A stretch of DNA of 64,000 bases, from contig NC_134276.1 of the NCBI RefSeq assembly GCF_949628215.1, positions 68,426,233-68,490,232 of the forward strand. The letters are read 5' to 3'. Of this stretch, positions 38,201 through 53,200 are shown one piece after another. Each line of letters starts with the position of its first letter. The first letter of the stretch is position 1. Both the position numbers and the translations under genes were made by a program. Below the pieces are notes generated by a model. It saw only the letters and a list, made by a program, of their open reading frames with translations. It was not told the DNA's origin and made no database searches. This DNA is from Phalacrocorax aristotelis. Lineage: Eukaryota > Chordata > Aves > Suliformes > Phalacrocoracidae.

Positions 38201-41200
38201 AGCTGAAATACTGTATATGTTTAATGATGTCAGGGTGGTCTTCCACCATGTTTAAATCCTGTGTTTACTGTAAATACTCACAATATAAATACTGCACATG
38301 TCAGTTAAGCATAACGACTATGTAATTTTCTTAACCATCTAATCCAGAAGGGTGACTTCCCTGAATAAGAACATTGTTCGTTACCTATGGATTTAAAATC
38401 TTTGGCCTCCCTGATTAGTGTCAGTCAGGGTGCCAGAGATTGCAGCAATTTTGTGACGTGGATCTCGCCTTTCTAAGAAATGGCCCAAAATTCATAACAT
38501 GTTTCATGCAAGGGACTGAAGAAAGTCGGATTTCAAAGTAGGCATCTGATTCTGACACTCTGGCATGTTTTTTCAGTATTACCTTGAAAATTAACATCTC
38601 TGTAACCTGTCTCCATTTCTTTGTGTTACTAGCAGAGGGGATGTGTTACTAGTAATGACATTTTAAAATACAAACCATTCTAAGAACAAAAGATAGCAAG
38701 AATAGAATCATGGAATAATTTAGGTTGGAACCTCCGCCCAAAGCAGGACCATGTCTGAAGTTAAATCAGAGCTATTAGTTGTAACCCCACTGATAATTAT
38801 TTGCTATCAAAATGATCTGTGCTTTTAAAATGTCTTTGAAAAGGGAAAAATAAGTGGTTAGTATCACAAAGAGTTGGAAAAGGGTTATAGGTACATGCAT
38901 TCTTATGCTATCCTTGTAAAGCTTATTCTTGCAGAAAGTCCCTATTATGCGGCTCCACAGCACTCCTAAGTTGCTGCAGGTAGGCAGTGATCACCCCTTA
39001 CGCCTTCTCTTAATGGTATACAATTAGCGCCTTCTGCCTGACTTCCATAAAAAGGATCTGCAACACCTCTTGTTCCCTATTTCCCTTGAAAAGAGAAAAG
39101 GCTTTGTAGCTGAAGGCAGCAGCTAACAAATCAGCTGAGAGAACAGTGACTCTGTTCTTCGAGATGTATTGCACACAGGTTTTTTTTCACCCTGTCCAGA
39201 CACAATCTGATTCTTGTTAACTCCTAGCGTCTGCTTTGAAACCTTTACCTTCTCCCTCTCCCATGGGCAGGGAAGACACAACTTCACCTACTTCTTTGCT
39301 AACACAAAATTATATAGGTTTTAAACCAAGAATTCTACTTTATACTACTATTACACATCATCTGCTACTGTGAAAGGCGGGAGGATCCTGGGCAACAGGG
39401 GAAAAAACCTCACAGTGAAGGGAGAGGGTCACCTTATGATACCCCCTTACATACACCGCTGATTCTTTTTGATTAACACAAGGCAGAAGCATGAGCTAAA
39501 AATGATGTAGCTATTTCAGATACAATAATATCCTAACAGGCAGTGAAGGCTGTCTGGACTACATTGCTTAAGCGGATATTCAATTTTTCTTTTCTTTAAA
39601 GAAATAAATACACAAAACAAATCAAGTCTTCATATAGTCAGAAGCTCAACTTGATAATATGTGGCAATTATATTGCATTTAGGATTCAGAGGGGGCCTAT
39701 CAACTGCTGCTTTTATGCTGATGGACTCTTTTTGCATAGGTGAACAAAATTTCTTCATAGCAATCACTGAAACCATTATTGAATCAAAACAATTAAGAAA
39801 GCTAATGATAGAAGTCAAAATAAGATATTCTTTTGGATTACTCATCAAATCTGCAGATTTACAAATTAAGAACCTTCAAACATAATTCAGAGTAAGTACT
39901 ACTGTTGAAGTTTGCAAAGAAGTGAAATATAAATTGTAAATAGCTAAGAACTTGTTTAAATGACCAACGTTAATCTGTAAGTTAGTTTTAAAATATCTCT
40001 GTAAATCAGATTGATTGAAGGTTTTTCTTCTCTGGGTTCTGACAGAAAAGTGTACACCAACTGCTATGTCAAAAGGATAAGGAAGGAAATAATTAAAAAT
40101 CTGAGCCTGTGCGCCTCTTCTCATAGTGTATTCAACACTCAGAGTTCAGAAGAAACAGTCCATCTTTGTCATAGCTTTAAATAAAATGTTTTAGCTTTTG
40201 CAGATCATATCTGTTTTCAGATAACTTAGTAATAACTTAATAATAACCTTAGACCAATGGACAAAGCAATTGCAGGACATATAGTGTACCAAATTCAATC
40301 CAGCAATTATAATCCACTACACAAGTTGCTTTCTCTACGTGACTAGAGGTACATCAGAAACACGTATGAACATCAGATTTCTCTATAAAGATAAATTCAG
40401 TGAAGTTGTAACTATGTCAGAAAACAAACACTTGACACTGTAGCTGATCTGCCTTTTGGGACAGGTAAACAACCTACTAGCTTAAACAGGACAGTGAAAT
40501 TCTAGAACTGTGCAAAATCTGCTACTTATTTCAGTTTATAAAAGAGCAACTAGCTATGCCATTCCGTGCAGTAGAGATCTTGGCAATCCAACCCCTGCTG
40601 TAGTGACAGTTTTAAAGAGCTACAAACATCTCTTTTCCCCTTCTTCAGAAATGCCAAGCTGCCTGACAAGAGGTTGTCCTACTAAAAGGAACACACAAAT
40701 TCCAGTATGAAATGAATAATAGCAAGATTTGCACTTGACCAACATATTTTGCTTCACAAGGTAGCAAAATTCAAGTAAAAACTTTTCACTAATAAAGAGT
40801 AATAGACGCTACAGTATCACTGAAATGTTTTTGTCCACAAATAAATAAATTTTAAAGAATCAACACTTACCTTGTGTCACTGTTTTAAGCACAATTAAAG
40901 TTGACAGAAACCTCAAAGGCATATAGGAACTCTTAAAGAAAGCTGCCGATTTTGATTTACTCTCTGTAGACTGTTCAGAACTATGTGGGTTTCCCTTACT
41001 TACTATGCCTTTGAAAATATCTTTGCCAAGTCTCCTCATTGTTGATGTCATTGTGGCATGCTGTTTCAAACAATGCACACAGTCAGTGTAAACACTAAAA
41101 CACATGAAAATCCTGTGTACTATATAGAGTTACATATGTTCGCCTAGCGATTATATATTAAATAGCAAATGGTTTGACCATGTATAATCTGTACAGGAGA

Positions 41201-44200
41201 TACTACTTTGTCTTCCAAAAGCAGTTGAACAACATTATCACAGCACCTTATCAGCAGGTATTTCACAAAGAGATTAGTTAGTGAGGGCCTGTGATATGCT
41301 GACATTATTTAAGTTGCCTCTGGTTCCAGAACAAGCTCAGTTTCAGTCAACTCTATTTTGTAAGGCTGCCTGAAGTTATATCCTGTAAAACCATTTACGG
41401 AATCAAGGTCTAAACCTGAACTTTAAGAACACTGTACAGGTAAGATCTATTGGACTTTTCATCACAAACTATATAGAAATACGACTTCAGAATCAAACTT
41501 CACAATATGCTCATTTAAAGTGTAATTAGCACTAAAACCAACGGCTTACTATTCTATTGAATTTAAATTCAAGATATTTACACAGTTTCCTACCTTTTGC
41601 TTTAGGAAAAGCACTAGTGACAGCACTATGCACTATACTTAGTCTTTACAGTACGGCTACTGTGTTTTTCTTTATTATACTGCTAAATATTTCTTATTGC
41701 AGTCTAGTCAAAGGGAGTAAGGAATGTCTTGTGGTTAGACACTGAGCAAAGAACAGAAAAGAATCAAAATCCCTTTGCTGCTTTGCCACACACATCAAAT
41801 TCAACAAATCTCATGCATAAAGTGCACCTAAAAATTTGCCTTTTCTAGTGCAAACATTTTGTAAATACATATGTAAAAATATAATTTCTGAGATGCTTAG
41901 ACACCACAACAGAGATCACTTACTTATGAAAATTATGTTTAGATACACAATGCAAAATTTAAAATTAACTTGAAAAAGAATTTTTTTTCATCTGCGATGT
42001 ATTTGTGGTCAACACTATGCATTTATGCCTTGCAAAGACAGCAGAGTTTCTTTTATATATACTACCTGAAAACATCCACTTTCCATATGTACTTAAAACA
42101 CAAAATCCATTAATATCTTCTGGGAATTAGTTTTTAAAAAAAACATACTGCAAGAGGACTACTTGTTTTACCTGAATACCACTGTCTAGCTGTCTTATAG
42201 ACCAGTAAATAAATTTAATCACAGGCATATGTAGTTTAGGATTCAAAAATGGCATCCACTGGAGTTGCTCAGTAGCTATAGGCAAAAGCTGTAAAAAATA
42301 CAGAAAAGTAAAATTACACACAGTGTGTGAAACTACCGTGCTAACCATAAATGAAGAACAAACAGACAAAACTCCCAACTTCCTCTTGGAGTTTAACAGA
42401 TTACATATGCAAATACTCACTCAGCAGATCCACTACAGGTAACAGAATTATACGCATACACAGATTTTCAATTTTACAGAGGTCTGCATGCAAAAGTGGA
42501 GATACACCATGTGAACTCAATCTCAGTAAATCCAAACCTAATGGCTACAAATATTTAATATAATGAAGAAAAACAGTAAAAGAAGACTTTCTGAACACCT
42601 CACTGATTTCCAAACCTTGGTATCCCCAGAAAGAAAAAAACACAATGTGTTAAAGGTATCGCATAGTATCACCTTTTATCAGTCATAAATCAAAACTTTA
42701 ATATCTAATATAGGCATCAAAACATTTTAAAATTAGACAAATATTTTAAATTAGACATGTTAATCTCCTTAGAAGAAAGGAACTATGCACAGTATTACAC
42801 ATAAAACACAAGAAAAATTACTAACTGACAGAAGTGACTTGAAATAAAATGCTGAAATTCTCAAGTTGAGACTGAACACTACTCTTTTACTTAAAAATGA
42901 CCTGTATGCTTTACAAATGACAAATTATCTATTATATCTCACTGATGGAATTAGTACTGACTTATCAAAAGGGATTTTGTTTTAATTACTGTATCCATAG
43001 TGTGTATAAAACAGGCTGACCTGTTACAGTCTCAAAATCATTTTATTAAATGATTTGTAAATCTTGTAAATCCAAAAACATATTAAGACAAGCAAACAAT
43101 CCAAACTCCTTTACCTTCATACACCTTTCCTGGGTGCTGTTTTTTTTGGAGGTCTGGGTAACCTGAAGTTTATGACTGTCCTCTCTTTCTTGTATTTTTA
43201 TTTTGCTAAGGTGCTGGTCTGAGATCCAATCCATTAGAAAAGTTAAGAGCTCATAAACTTGTGAATTCAGTGGTAGCTGCAATACATCCACAACATCAGA
43301 TATTTCAGCTTTCAAGTTACTGATTTTTCTAAGCCAAAATAGTAACAGACTGAAATATATGAGAGTATGTAAGTTCAGAAATATTATGCATAATTTAAAG
43401 GATGCTAAGTATATGCCTGATAAAATCTGGGAGGTAAGTTACTGCATTGGGAGCTTGTGGAAAACGTTCTATTCGAGGAAGTAGTGATCTTGAACAAGCC
43501 ATGTCTGCTCTGTTGGGTCCGGTACCGAGAGTTTGAGAAGCCTATAATGTTATTAATATAATCTGTAACTTATAATATCTCTGGGAAAGGTCAATTGTAC
43601 GTGGATCAAGGCATGGAAGGTGGCAAACCTGACTGGGAGATCACTGTACATTGAGAAGTCAGAGATCCACATCACAGTTAACCTGAGCAGGCGCAACCTG
43701 TGCTGTGCTGCACAGATTAATCAAATGAACAGTTTATCGTGTGCTTGGCTGCAGGATAAACTCAGCCAGCTCACTGTAATGGGAACCTACAGACAGCTCG
43801 CACTTGGTACTAGTGATCACGCCTCCTGGCTAGCCATGCCTTTGTCTAAAAGGGCAACAAGAAGTTGTCCTGTGAACGTCCTTCATGAATAGAGTTGTTT
43901 TCGTGTAAGAAAACTATATAATAGCTTCAATGACCAGATAGGAGGAGCTTTTCTCCACGGACAGGACCTGCTCAGCATGCCCTGGGAAAAATCCACCTGG
44001 GCTCAATCTGGTGCTGCACAAACACAAGATTCCCAGCACCTGAAGGGACATAAGATTTACTCACTATCTGTATTCCTCTTTGTATTTTGTCTTATTAGAA
44101 CAGCTATTTCATTAAGCCATTTTTCATCAGGCCTTTCTTACAGAGATCCAGAAAGAACCCTGCATCGCTTCTCTCTCTCTCATACTTCACTCCCCTCCCC

Positions 44201-47200
44201 ACTGCAGAATAGGTACTCTTTGTGATGGTTTCTGGGTATGAAAAAATACACACATAATTTGTTTTGCACTTAGACAAATGGTTATAAAAGGCCTGGGAAA
44301 AGATATTAACATGCAGAATCACTCAATTTTACAATTCTGGCCAAATGAATTAAAGGAGAAAGCAAATCTTTAATGTTCTTTGCATGTGGAAATCCTCATT
44401 TCAATGCACCAGGCTTCTACGCTAGACCATACAATCCACTGTTGTTAAAATTTAACTGGGCAACTAGCATTGTTAGAAAAAGAACAAAGACTTCATGAAA
44501 TTGCCATTCTGTCCCTGTACTATGCTGCAGTGAAATACTCTATGAAAGATACCCAGAAGTACCTGAAGACAAGCTGCACGAACACTTCTCTAAAGACTTC
44601 AAAAGCTTTCTTGCATCTACCTTGAGATAACTGTTTTCCTCTTCATTCAGAACTATAACTACTGATACTGTTTATATTTCACTTGCAACCAAACTACACT
44701 AAAACCTATGTAAACAGAGAAATATGTTGGCTATATGTAGAACAGCACAGTTTTAAGGCATCTGATGCAATTAAGTGGTGAATAATCACAAAAAGAACTT
44801 TCAGTGATTATAGAAATCACTAAAAGAAAATTAAGTGAATAACCACAATAAACATATCACAAGAAGAAAGGAAAGTGAATAATAACAAAAAAAGCAACAA
44901 AAAAGGTGTAAATATCTCCTTCCAATTTCACAGTTTAGCCTCTAGCTGAAGAAAATCATTACTAGCTGGGAGATGTTGGCAGAGTACTACCAGAGGATTT
45001 GCTACTAAATGGAACAACATGGAGAAGAAAAGCATTTCATTAAGTGATGTAAGAAGATATTTTAAGGAGAACAAGGTGATTGTTTTGGACTGTGTACGAA
45101 CACTGCATTTATTCTCTTTCCCTCATTAAACTCTACTTCTCAAAAAAAAATAACTAGTACCATCACATCTGGCTTACAAAATTATAATTTTTATCTGATA
45201 CCTCTGACTGACTACTTTTTAGCCAGCGGTATTCCTAAGAGCAGTGTTGTAATATAGCAGCAACCAGAAAGTGAAAGACACAGTGAAAGAAGCCAGTTAC
45301 AGTGTAAGCAGGTTATAATTTTAATTGACAGATGAAAGATGACTTGACAGGAAAAGAAAAACATACCATATCAATAAAAGTACATACATACATTATATAC
45401 ACACACAATATGAAATCCAACAGACATTTTTAGCAACAAGCTTAATTCTCTCTTAACTGCCTGTTTTCCCAATATAATCTGTATCTTTCCTTACTGTAAC
45501 TAATTCACTCAAAAAATAAATAAAATTGGAAGTTAAATTTTCTAATATCTAGCAGACACACTGAGAATGTTCCACTGCCTAATGTCTTTAGAACAAATCT
45601 TTCATTTTGCCCAATTCTTACCTTAGCAATTTTTGATGTTACAATCACTTTTTCCTGCTTGACAGGTTTACTTTTTTGCAACACTTGACATGTATCCTTA
45701 GACTTCCGTACCATTAAAAATTCATGCTTCCTCTACAACAAAATGTAACAATGAATTATATTTCTCTTGCTACTTATAAAAGAAGCAGGTACATGTAAGA
45801 ACAAACCTTACTTGTAGATTCTCTAAACGAGCTTGTACTTTTCTTGCTTGACCTTCCAACTTCTTGTTCAGCTCAGTTACATCACTTAACTGAAAGAATC
45901 AGAAAATATTCAAGTATCTGTAAACTCAAAACTTACTTCTTGACTTAATTATCACAGTGAAATAATTGATGTGGTTGCTGAGCAGCTAAATTGTTTAAGT
46001 TCAAGTTTTCTCTTCTGAGCATGTAAAGTGATAGAAACAAAATCATTACCCATCTCCTCAACATATCACAGAATCACAGACTTGTTGAGGTTGGCAGGTT
46101 CCTCTGGAGGTCATCTGGTCCAACCCCCCAGCTCAAGTAGGACCACTGAGAGTTGGCTGCCCAGGACCATGTCCAGATGGCTTTCGAATATGTCCAAGGT
46201 GGGAGACTCTACCACCTCCCCGGGCAACCTACTGCAGGATAAATAAGACAGCAGTAGCTCGTTGTTGACCTGCAGCCCAACCTTTCTGTTTGCAGAGGAA
46301 GAATAAGCACTACAGTGCCTCTCTGGATATACAGGCACTATGCATTTGATTACTTTTCATGAATAAGTGACATAAAAATGGAGTGCACATTTCAAGAATG
46401 GTCCAACAGTCTTGTTAACGAGGAAGGTGAAAGTTTTCTTCTCTGCAGAATGAAACAGTTACGGACCATGCTACAGAACCAGTTTGCTTTCTAAGAAAGG
46501 ATGAGAGAAACTGTAACTTCCATTTAAATATAAGAAACATGCTTTATGCATACAACAATGAACAGCGTGGTTTTCGTGGAAGCCCTCAGTTTGCAAAGAA
46601 ATGCAAAGATTTTATAGCGAGGGGAAATAAAGAGGCAGACGGGCTGCACCAGAACCATCAACATTCTAGGAGTTAGGTCTGACCTCCTTTAAGAGAATAA
46701 GGCTCTAGTATAGATTTTTATTGTACTCAGACTTCAGAGCTGTAATTCATTCACTGAATAAACAATGGTTGAATAGTTTAGGTAGCAATTTGCACGTCAG
46801 CATTTTAAGTCAGACTTAACAGTCAAGTGAGATGAAAATTCTTACTCCCTCTATTACATGAACCATTGTCTCAGTTTAAGAACTGAGAAAACACTGCCTG
46901 AATTAACATTTGTAAAAATAACTGAAAACACTGAGCAAACATGAAGTTAGAAATACACATTCTACTTTTTATTTAATAGGAACAGCAGAGCAATTCAGCA
47001 CAGGCTGGATTCTTTTGTGTTAAAAATACTTTCTATCCACTCTTAGTTTGCTTAGGAGGACATGGATTTGTGCCTCCTAATGATTAGCTGTTGCTGGTGG
47101 GTCAGAGGAGTAAGTCTAACTTTTTCTGTAATGTACAAGATCAGAGAGGCTAAATTTCAAGTACTAGAAAAAGGGTGTGGGAAGTATTTTCAGTCATTCA

Positions 47201-50200
47201 TAAAATTCTTGTCTTACAGAAACAAAAAATCAGCAATTTTGCAAACTTAAGCTGTTCAAGTATTTAAAATTGTTAACTGTAAAAGTATTGATAACAGGAA
47301 ATAGCTAATTTTACCTGTTTTCTTAAAGAGTCATTCATTTCCTTCAAGGTGTCAAATGATGACTTCAGCCTTCTATTTTCTTTAGTTATTTCCCTCAAGG
47401 CTTCTGTCAGCTGTTTAACTTCTGCCTCATGTTGCTATAGAAATATCAAATTTTAAAACATGATTTACAAGACATGATTTTAGAAATAAATTCTAAGCCA
47501 AGTTCATTTTAGTGTTAAAATAATAGGACAACTTTCAAAGATCAAGTTTGTAATTCTGCGTGGCCAAATTTGCACGTTCAACAAGTAGTGAGAAAAACAG
47601 CATCCTGCATATTAAGAAGAATCTATAAAGAAACTGAGAGCAACGTGCACAGCCAATTGCTCTTATTCTTTCCAGATTCTAACCAAACCAGACTATATCG
47701 ATATGTGCATCTCTCAGATAAGTCAAATGTGGGAAAGGTTTGTGAACGAAAACCAATGACAGAGCTTTTATTTGACGCTTATTCATCCATATAATTACAA
47801 ATAATTGTGATTCTGTTTTGCAGCAACTTTTGAGGTTTCAACTAGTTTTTCTGGCTTTGCTCACTCTGAATCATGCAGAGCAAGAAACTAATCCTATGAC
47901 TCTTAGGCTAGTGCTGTGGTTTACAGCACAAGCATATGAGTTGCTAACTGCAACCTGCATATCCGCTCTTATTCTTCTCATTCCCCTGGATCTTATTTTA
48001 GATCTAATCTTCTCTGGACACCAGTGTATCTGGTGTACCTCAGATCTGAAAAAACAGCAAAGTTTTATTTTACTGAAAATATTCCTGCCATATATACTTG
48101 CTACCTTTCATTTCTCCCCTTCTATGAATTCACTATTCTGCGTCCATTCACCCACTCATTCTCTACTTTTCCATTTTCAGTCATATCCTCTCTTCCTACA
48201 TGTGCAGAAGTTTCTACACGTGTAGAAGGTTTAAAGGAAAGAAGCCCTGAAGAGATCCTCTATTATGGGTCCCTTCAAACTTGAGATATTCTATGTTTCT
48301 ATATTTCTGCTTGGAAGCATAGTAACTTCCATTCCAGCTATACAGAAAAACCATCTACAATTCTTTTTTTCCCAACTGCCACTCTTTTTCAGTCAGTAGG
48401 ATCAAAATAGCTGTGGGCAGGACATTCTTGCCTAAAGCACCTACCCACACTTGGCTAAGATGACATGAAATGACAGATCCCCTTTTCATACCAATAAACA
48501 TGCAGGTGCTGCCAACATATGACTAAGTGCACCTATTACATCACATGGAATGTTCCACTTCCATTTTCTACATACACAGTTAAGAGCTTTATCTGAAGTT
48601 CAATAGCTCTAGGAAGAATCAGTAGAGAATTATTAATCTGAAAGTAGAACCAACTCAGTTGTTAAGCCATAGGGTTGTAGGTGATGCCAGGATGTCTAAG
48701 CCACCCACTCCACTTCCATAAGCAAATCAGGCGATGTCATCCTTATCTTAACTAGCTATATCATTTCACTCCAGCAGACGTTTGGCTAGTCTGTTCTTAA
48801 GTCCTCCAATACTGGAAACACTGTAGTCTTACCAATCTACTTGTCCCTGTGCTTAACTATTTTTGTTTAGATCTAGTTTTTCCTAATACTTAACCTAATT
48901 TTCCCTTACTACTACTATTACTTCTCCTATCACAGACACGAAAAAAATATCAGTTTCTTCCTCTTTGTCACAGCCTTTTACGTAGCTGAAGCTTGGCATG
49001 TTAACCCTCAATTCTTTTGGTATGTTGAACCCATGCAACTGCTCATCATCCTCTTTCTGCAGCTGATATTTCTATTCAAGTCCAATACTGTACACGCACA
49101 CCTTCTGAAAAGTATAATGGCTTTTTTCAGACCTACCGTATCTTCAATTTGTCAAGATCAACTTTAATCCTAATATTCTTTCTCAGTATGCTTGAAATTC
49201 CCCCTCACTTGCTGTTTTCTTCAAATGTAATAAATGTGCTCTTTCTCACCATCAAACTTCTTATTGAAAATACTGAATAATACTGGACTGAAAAGATATT
49301 CCAGTATCCACTATGTACATCCCTTCAACTTTACTGTGAACTACTGTCTCACTACAGCTTTACGCCAACTGCATTATGTCTATGTTACACTTTCCTAATA
49401 TGACTATGAAAATGTCATGAAAGCCTGTATAAAAAATTTCTCATTAAGTCCAGACATAAATATAACTATTATGCCTCTGTAAGCATGCCCATTACCTTGT
49501 TGTAGTGGAGATGAGACCGATTTGACAATTTATGATTAACATACACTAGTAGTTATTTACTGCATTTTTTTCTGCATTGTGCTTCCTAGGGTTTGTTCAT
49601 AGCTTGTTTCAGGATTTACTTCTTTTGAGAACTGCCATTAAGTTGATGGTTGTACAACTCTTTCCCTTTTGAAAAGAAAGGCACATTTTTTTAGCCTTCT
49701 AATACTCCATGTGACCTCCACAAATGTTCACAGTTAATCACTAATTTTTCCTAGGTTTTCATCGGTCAGTTCTCTAACTGGTGTAACAGCCAGAAGCCCA
49801 GAAGATTTGCAACATCGAAACTAACACCTTAACCTCTTCCTTCCCTGTTCAAAAGCTGAGGTCCCACTCCTCTGACACCCTTTTCCACTTTTTAACATGT
49901 AGTCTATCCTCCCCTCAACAGCTTGTGGGAAAGGTTTATCTGCACACTTCAAATAAATTTAATTTCTCTGCTTATGTTTTTGACACTGAGTACATCTATT
50001 TAAGGACTTCTCTTGGTGATCTTCTGGATAATAACCAAAACTTCTCACAAGACCTAAATTCAATAGCAAATACCCACAAGAACAGTGTTGTTGAACACAT
50101 TTATCTGTTGTTGAAATCATACCATTTCATTTCCTCCCACACCCCCGAAGTTAGGTCGATCTTTTCTTTCTTTGAACTTTTTGAGTGTTTTTCTGCTAAT

Positions 50201-53200
50201 ATTCTCTGCAATATTAATTATTATGTCAGACTGCATATATCTGCATTATTGTTATAAGATCTCATAGTGTGTTAAAGCCTTCCCAAGGAAATCTACTTCC
50301 ACTACAGTTAACGCAAAGATACTATCTCACTGTCCACAGTGAGATAAGTTTCGCATCCTGCATTCATGTGAGGGCTATGCAATGCTACTAAACACACCTA
50401 ATGCATCCCAAGAAGAACCTAGAATTATACCTTGCTGGTAAATGTTCATATATTTGCCCTGATTCCCTGAACATGATCTGTTACCTACTGCCAGAGGCAC
50501 AGAGTATAAGACTGGTGGTGTTGCTGGCCAAGATGAAGAGAGACTTTTGAGTTACATGGTCTGTTGGCTGCTATGGAAGTAATCACAGATGCGAATGCAT
50601 TGATAGAACAGATAGACATCAATTTTTTCTCTAAAACCAGTCACATAGTTTTTGCTATTTTAGAAATAAGTTACCTTTCTTTTGTGAATTGTAACAGTAA
50701 AACGTACCTACACATCAGACAACTAAATGCACCATTCTGGAACAGAACCCATACAAAAACCCTATCCATATTGTTTCATACTTTTTATGTAAGTCTTTCA
50801 TTTGGGGATTTCAAGCACTTTAAAGAAATAAGCATTATATCCAGGAAACATGATGACTTAAGATAACTGTGAATGAGTTAAATGGCATGCAGAGCAATAA
50901 ACATCATTAAATACATTACAGCACCTCTTTCATAATTCCAAATTTTGTGTGAACTTCTTCCTCAACATCTCTTATTTTAGCCAAAGCTGCTTCATGTCTA
51001 AAAAGCAACGCTTCTCGCTCTGTTAGAAAATGCTCTCGTTTCTGGAGTTGCAGAGCATACTCCTGCTGTGCTGAACTTTCTCTCTGTATCAAGAAAACAA
51101 ATGTTGAAACAGCTTTAAAATCCATTAAATTATCACAATTTATACTGCATTTGAACTTTCTCTCCCAGAGATATGCTTAGCTTTTTGTAAAATTATACAG
51201 TGTTGCACAGTGGGTTACTAATTAAAAGGATCTTGATGGACATCTACAATCAGTTTCCCCACACATTACCCCAAATTATTTCTATGTGCAGCAGGATGGC
51301 TTGGCCTCTCAAAATACAAAATTCAACTCTACATGCTTGTTCAAGTACAAATTAAACTTAGGCTTTTGCTTCCGGAAGTTTTGGATAATGGTATTAACTG
51401 TAAGAAAAACAGCATCTGATGCAACTGCCTATCCTGAACACTAGATTAACTATATCATTTCTTCAATTAGTGGGAAGCATCCTTGAAAAAGTAGTGAGGA
51501 AAAAAAGAAATACAAAATTGTTTTGCAAAAGACAGTCCTGGCAGGGAATCTTGCAGAAGCATGGGAACTATTACAGAATAAAACCATATAGGAGGTTCTT
51601 CTGTTAGTGGCATGAGCCTACTAGGGGATGAATGTTGGGATTCCCCAGCAGCAGAAACATAAAAATAAGGCAAGATGGAGGGTTTCTGCAGGAGGCCATG
51701 AAGGCAAGCACTCTTGAATGGCTGGAGACGGGAGAATAGTTTCAGATGCTCTCAGGAGAAGCAATGGTTGCAGGCATTTCCCTCCATGCCCACAAGACAC
51801 TCCTCTTGGATGTGGAGGTACTGTGTTCAAGCTCCCTCATGCTGAATTTTATCCAGTCTACGCACTATGCAAGTCAAAGCACCACTACCAAATCAGTGAA
51901 CTAATTTAGGGGAAAAGGCGTATGATGACAGAGTTTTAGCGTGTAATTGTGATTAGTATAACTAACAGTAATATGTAATAGTTTTTGGATATAAATAATT
52001 TTTAGTATATAAGTAATAGTGATTTAGTATGTAAGTAATTTCTGAATTCTCCGTCAAAAGTGAGAATCTTCATAATACTACTCAACAAAATTTTTAAGGC
52101 AATTCCAGTTCCTACCTGGAGCTTCTGATGTATGACAAATAATTCATCATAAATTTGACCGATGTGGGGTGGTATTAAGTCTTGACTATTGCATGCTCGA
52201 GCATCAGTTCCACTCACAATTTTCCTTACGAAACCATAGGTAATATTTTGGTCACTATTTTCTCGTGTATTTGCAGCCAAATGGGATGCTAAGGTGCTGC
52301 CTATGGAAAGGAAAAACCCATTTTCTATTAAAAAATTAGTCCTAGATAAATAATGATGATTGTTGTTCCAAAACATCAAAAAATTATTTTAGGCATCTAG
52401 AGCGACAAATATAGAGCAGGAGGTAAAGAGAAACTAATCTCCTAAAGAATTATGGAGATGTGCTCAAAGCTGTGTTCCATGACCTGTTTGAATTGATCAG
52501 TGATTGACAAAGTTTTCTAAGTAAAACTATGTCCTCTGCTTCAACAAAGAAAACCCATAGAAATCCATATGAAATCTATGCATAGACTGAATCATAACAT
52601 AGTCAAAATCTCCAATTATTTTTGTAAGGGCTTCAGGCAAGTGATTCATTGTTGATTAGACCTTGGTCTGACATCTAAGTTAACAGAACAAGGCTTAAGA
52701 AACTACTGGACATGCCATGAGAAACGGCTAGACGTGACAGATTACAGTGCAAGAAGCTGATGAAAGTTGCAAACAGCACAGTGAGAAATGGCTGGATTTC
52801 AGAAATAGTCAAATGGCCAAAATCCACTGATAACTGAAGAGAAGTATTGGGATCTTTGGGGGAGAGACATCTTGCAAGGCCGACTGCACCTAGGCACCAC
52901 ATCAGGCCAAGATTACCTAGGTGATAGTATCAGAAATACTGGGTACTGCGCTTGTTTTGGCTGTAATGGAGTTAATTTTCCTCATAGTAGCTGGTATGGG
53001 GGCTGTGTTTTGGATTTGTGACCAAAACCAGTGTTGATAACAGAGAGATATTTTAGTTACTGCCGAGCAGTGCTTGCACAGTGTCAAGGCCTTTTCTGTT
53101 TCCCACACTGCCCCAGCGAGCAGGCTGGGGGTGCAGGAGGAGTTGGGAGGGGACACAGCCGGGACAGCTGACCCCAACTGATGAAAGGGATATCCCACAG

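Noticed and set aside
43620-43892. 90-codon + strand open frame
   Set aside because: It sits in the LTR-like island of intron 9, antisense to CCDC138, and has no retroviral or cellular domain I can recognise.
51400-51910. GC-richer patch in intron 5 considered as another retroelement
   Set aside because: No LTR, CR1 or RT landmark could be found, so it is left unassigned.
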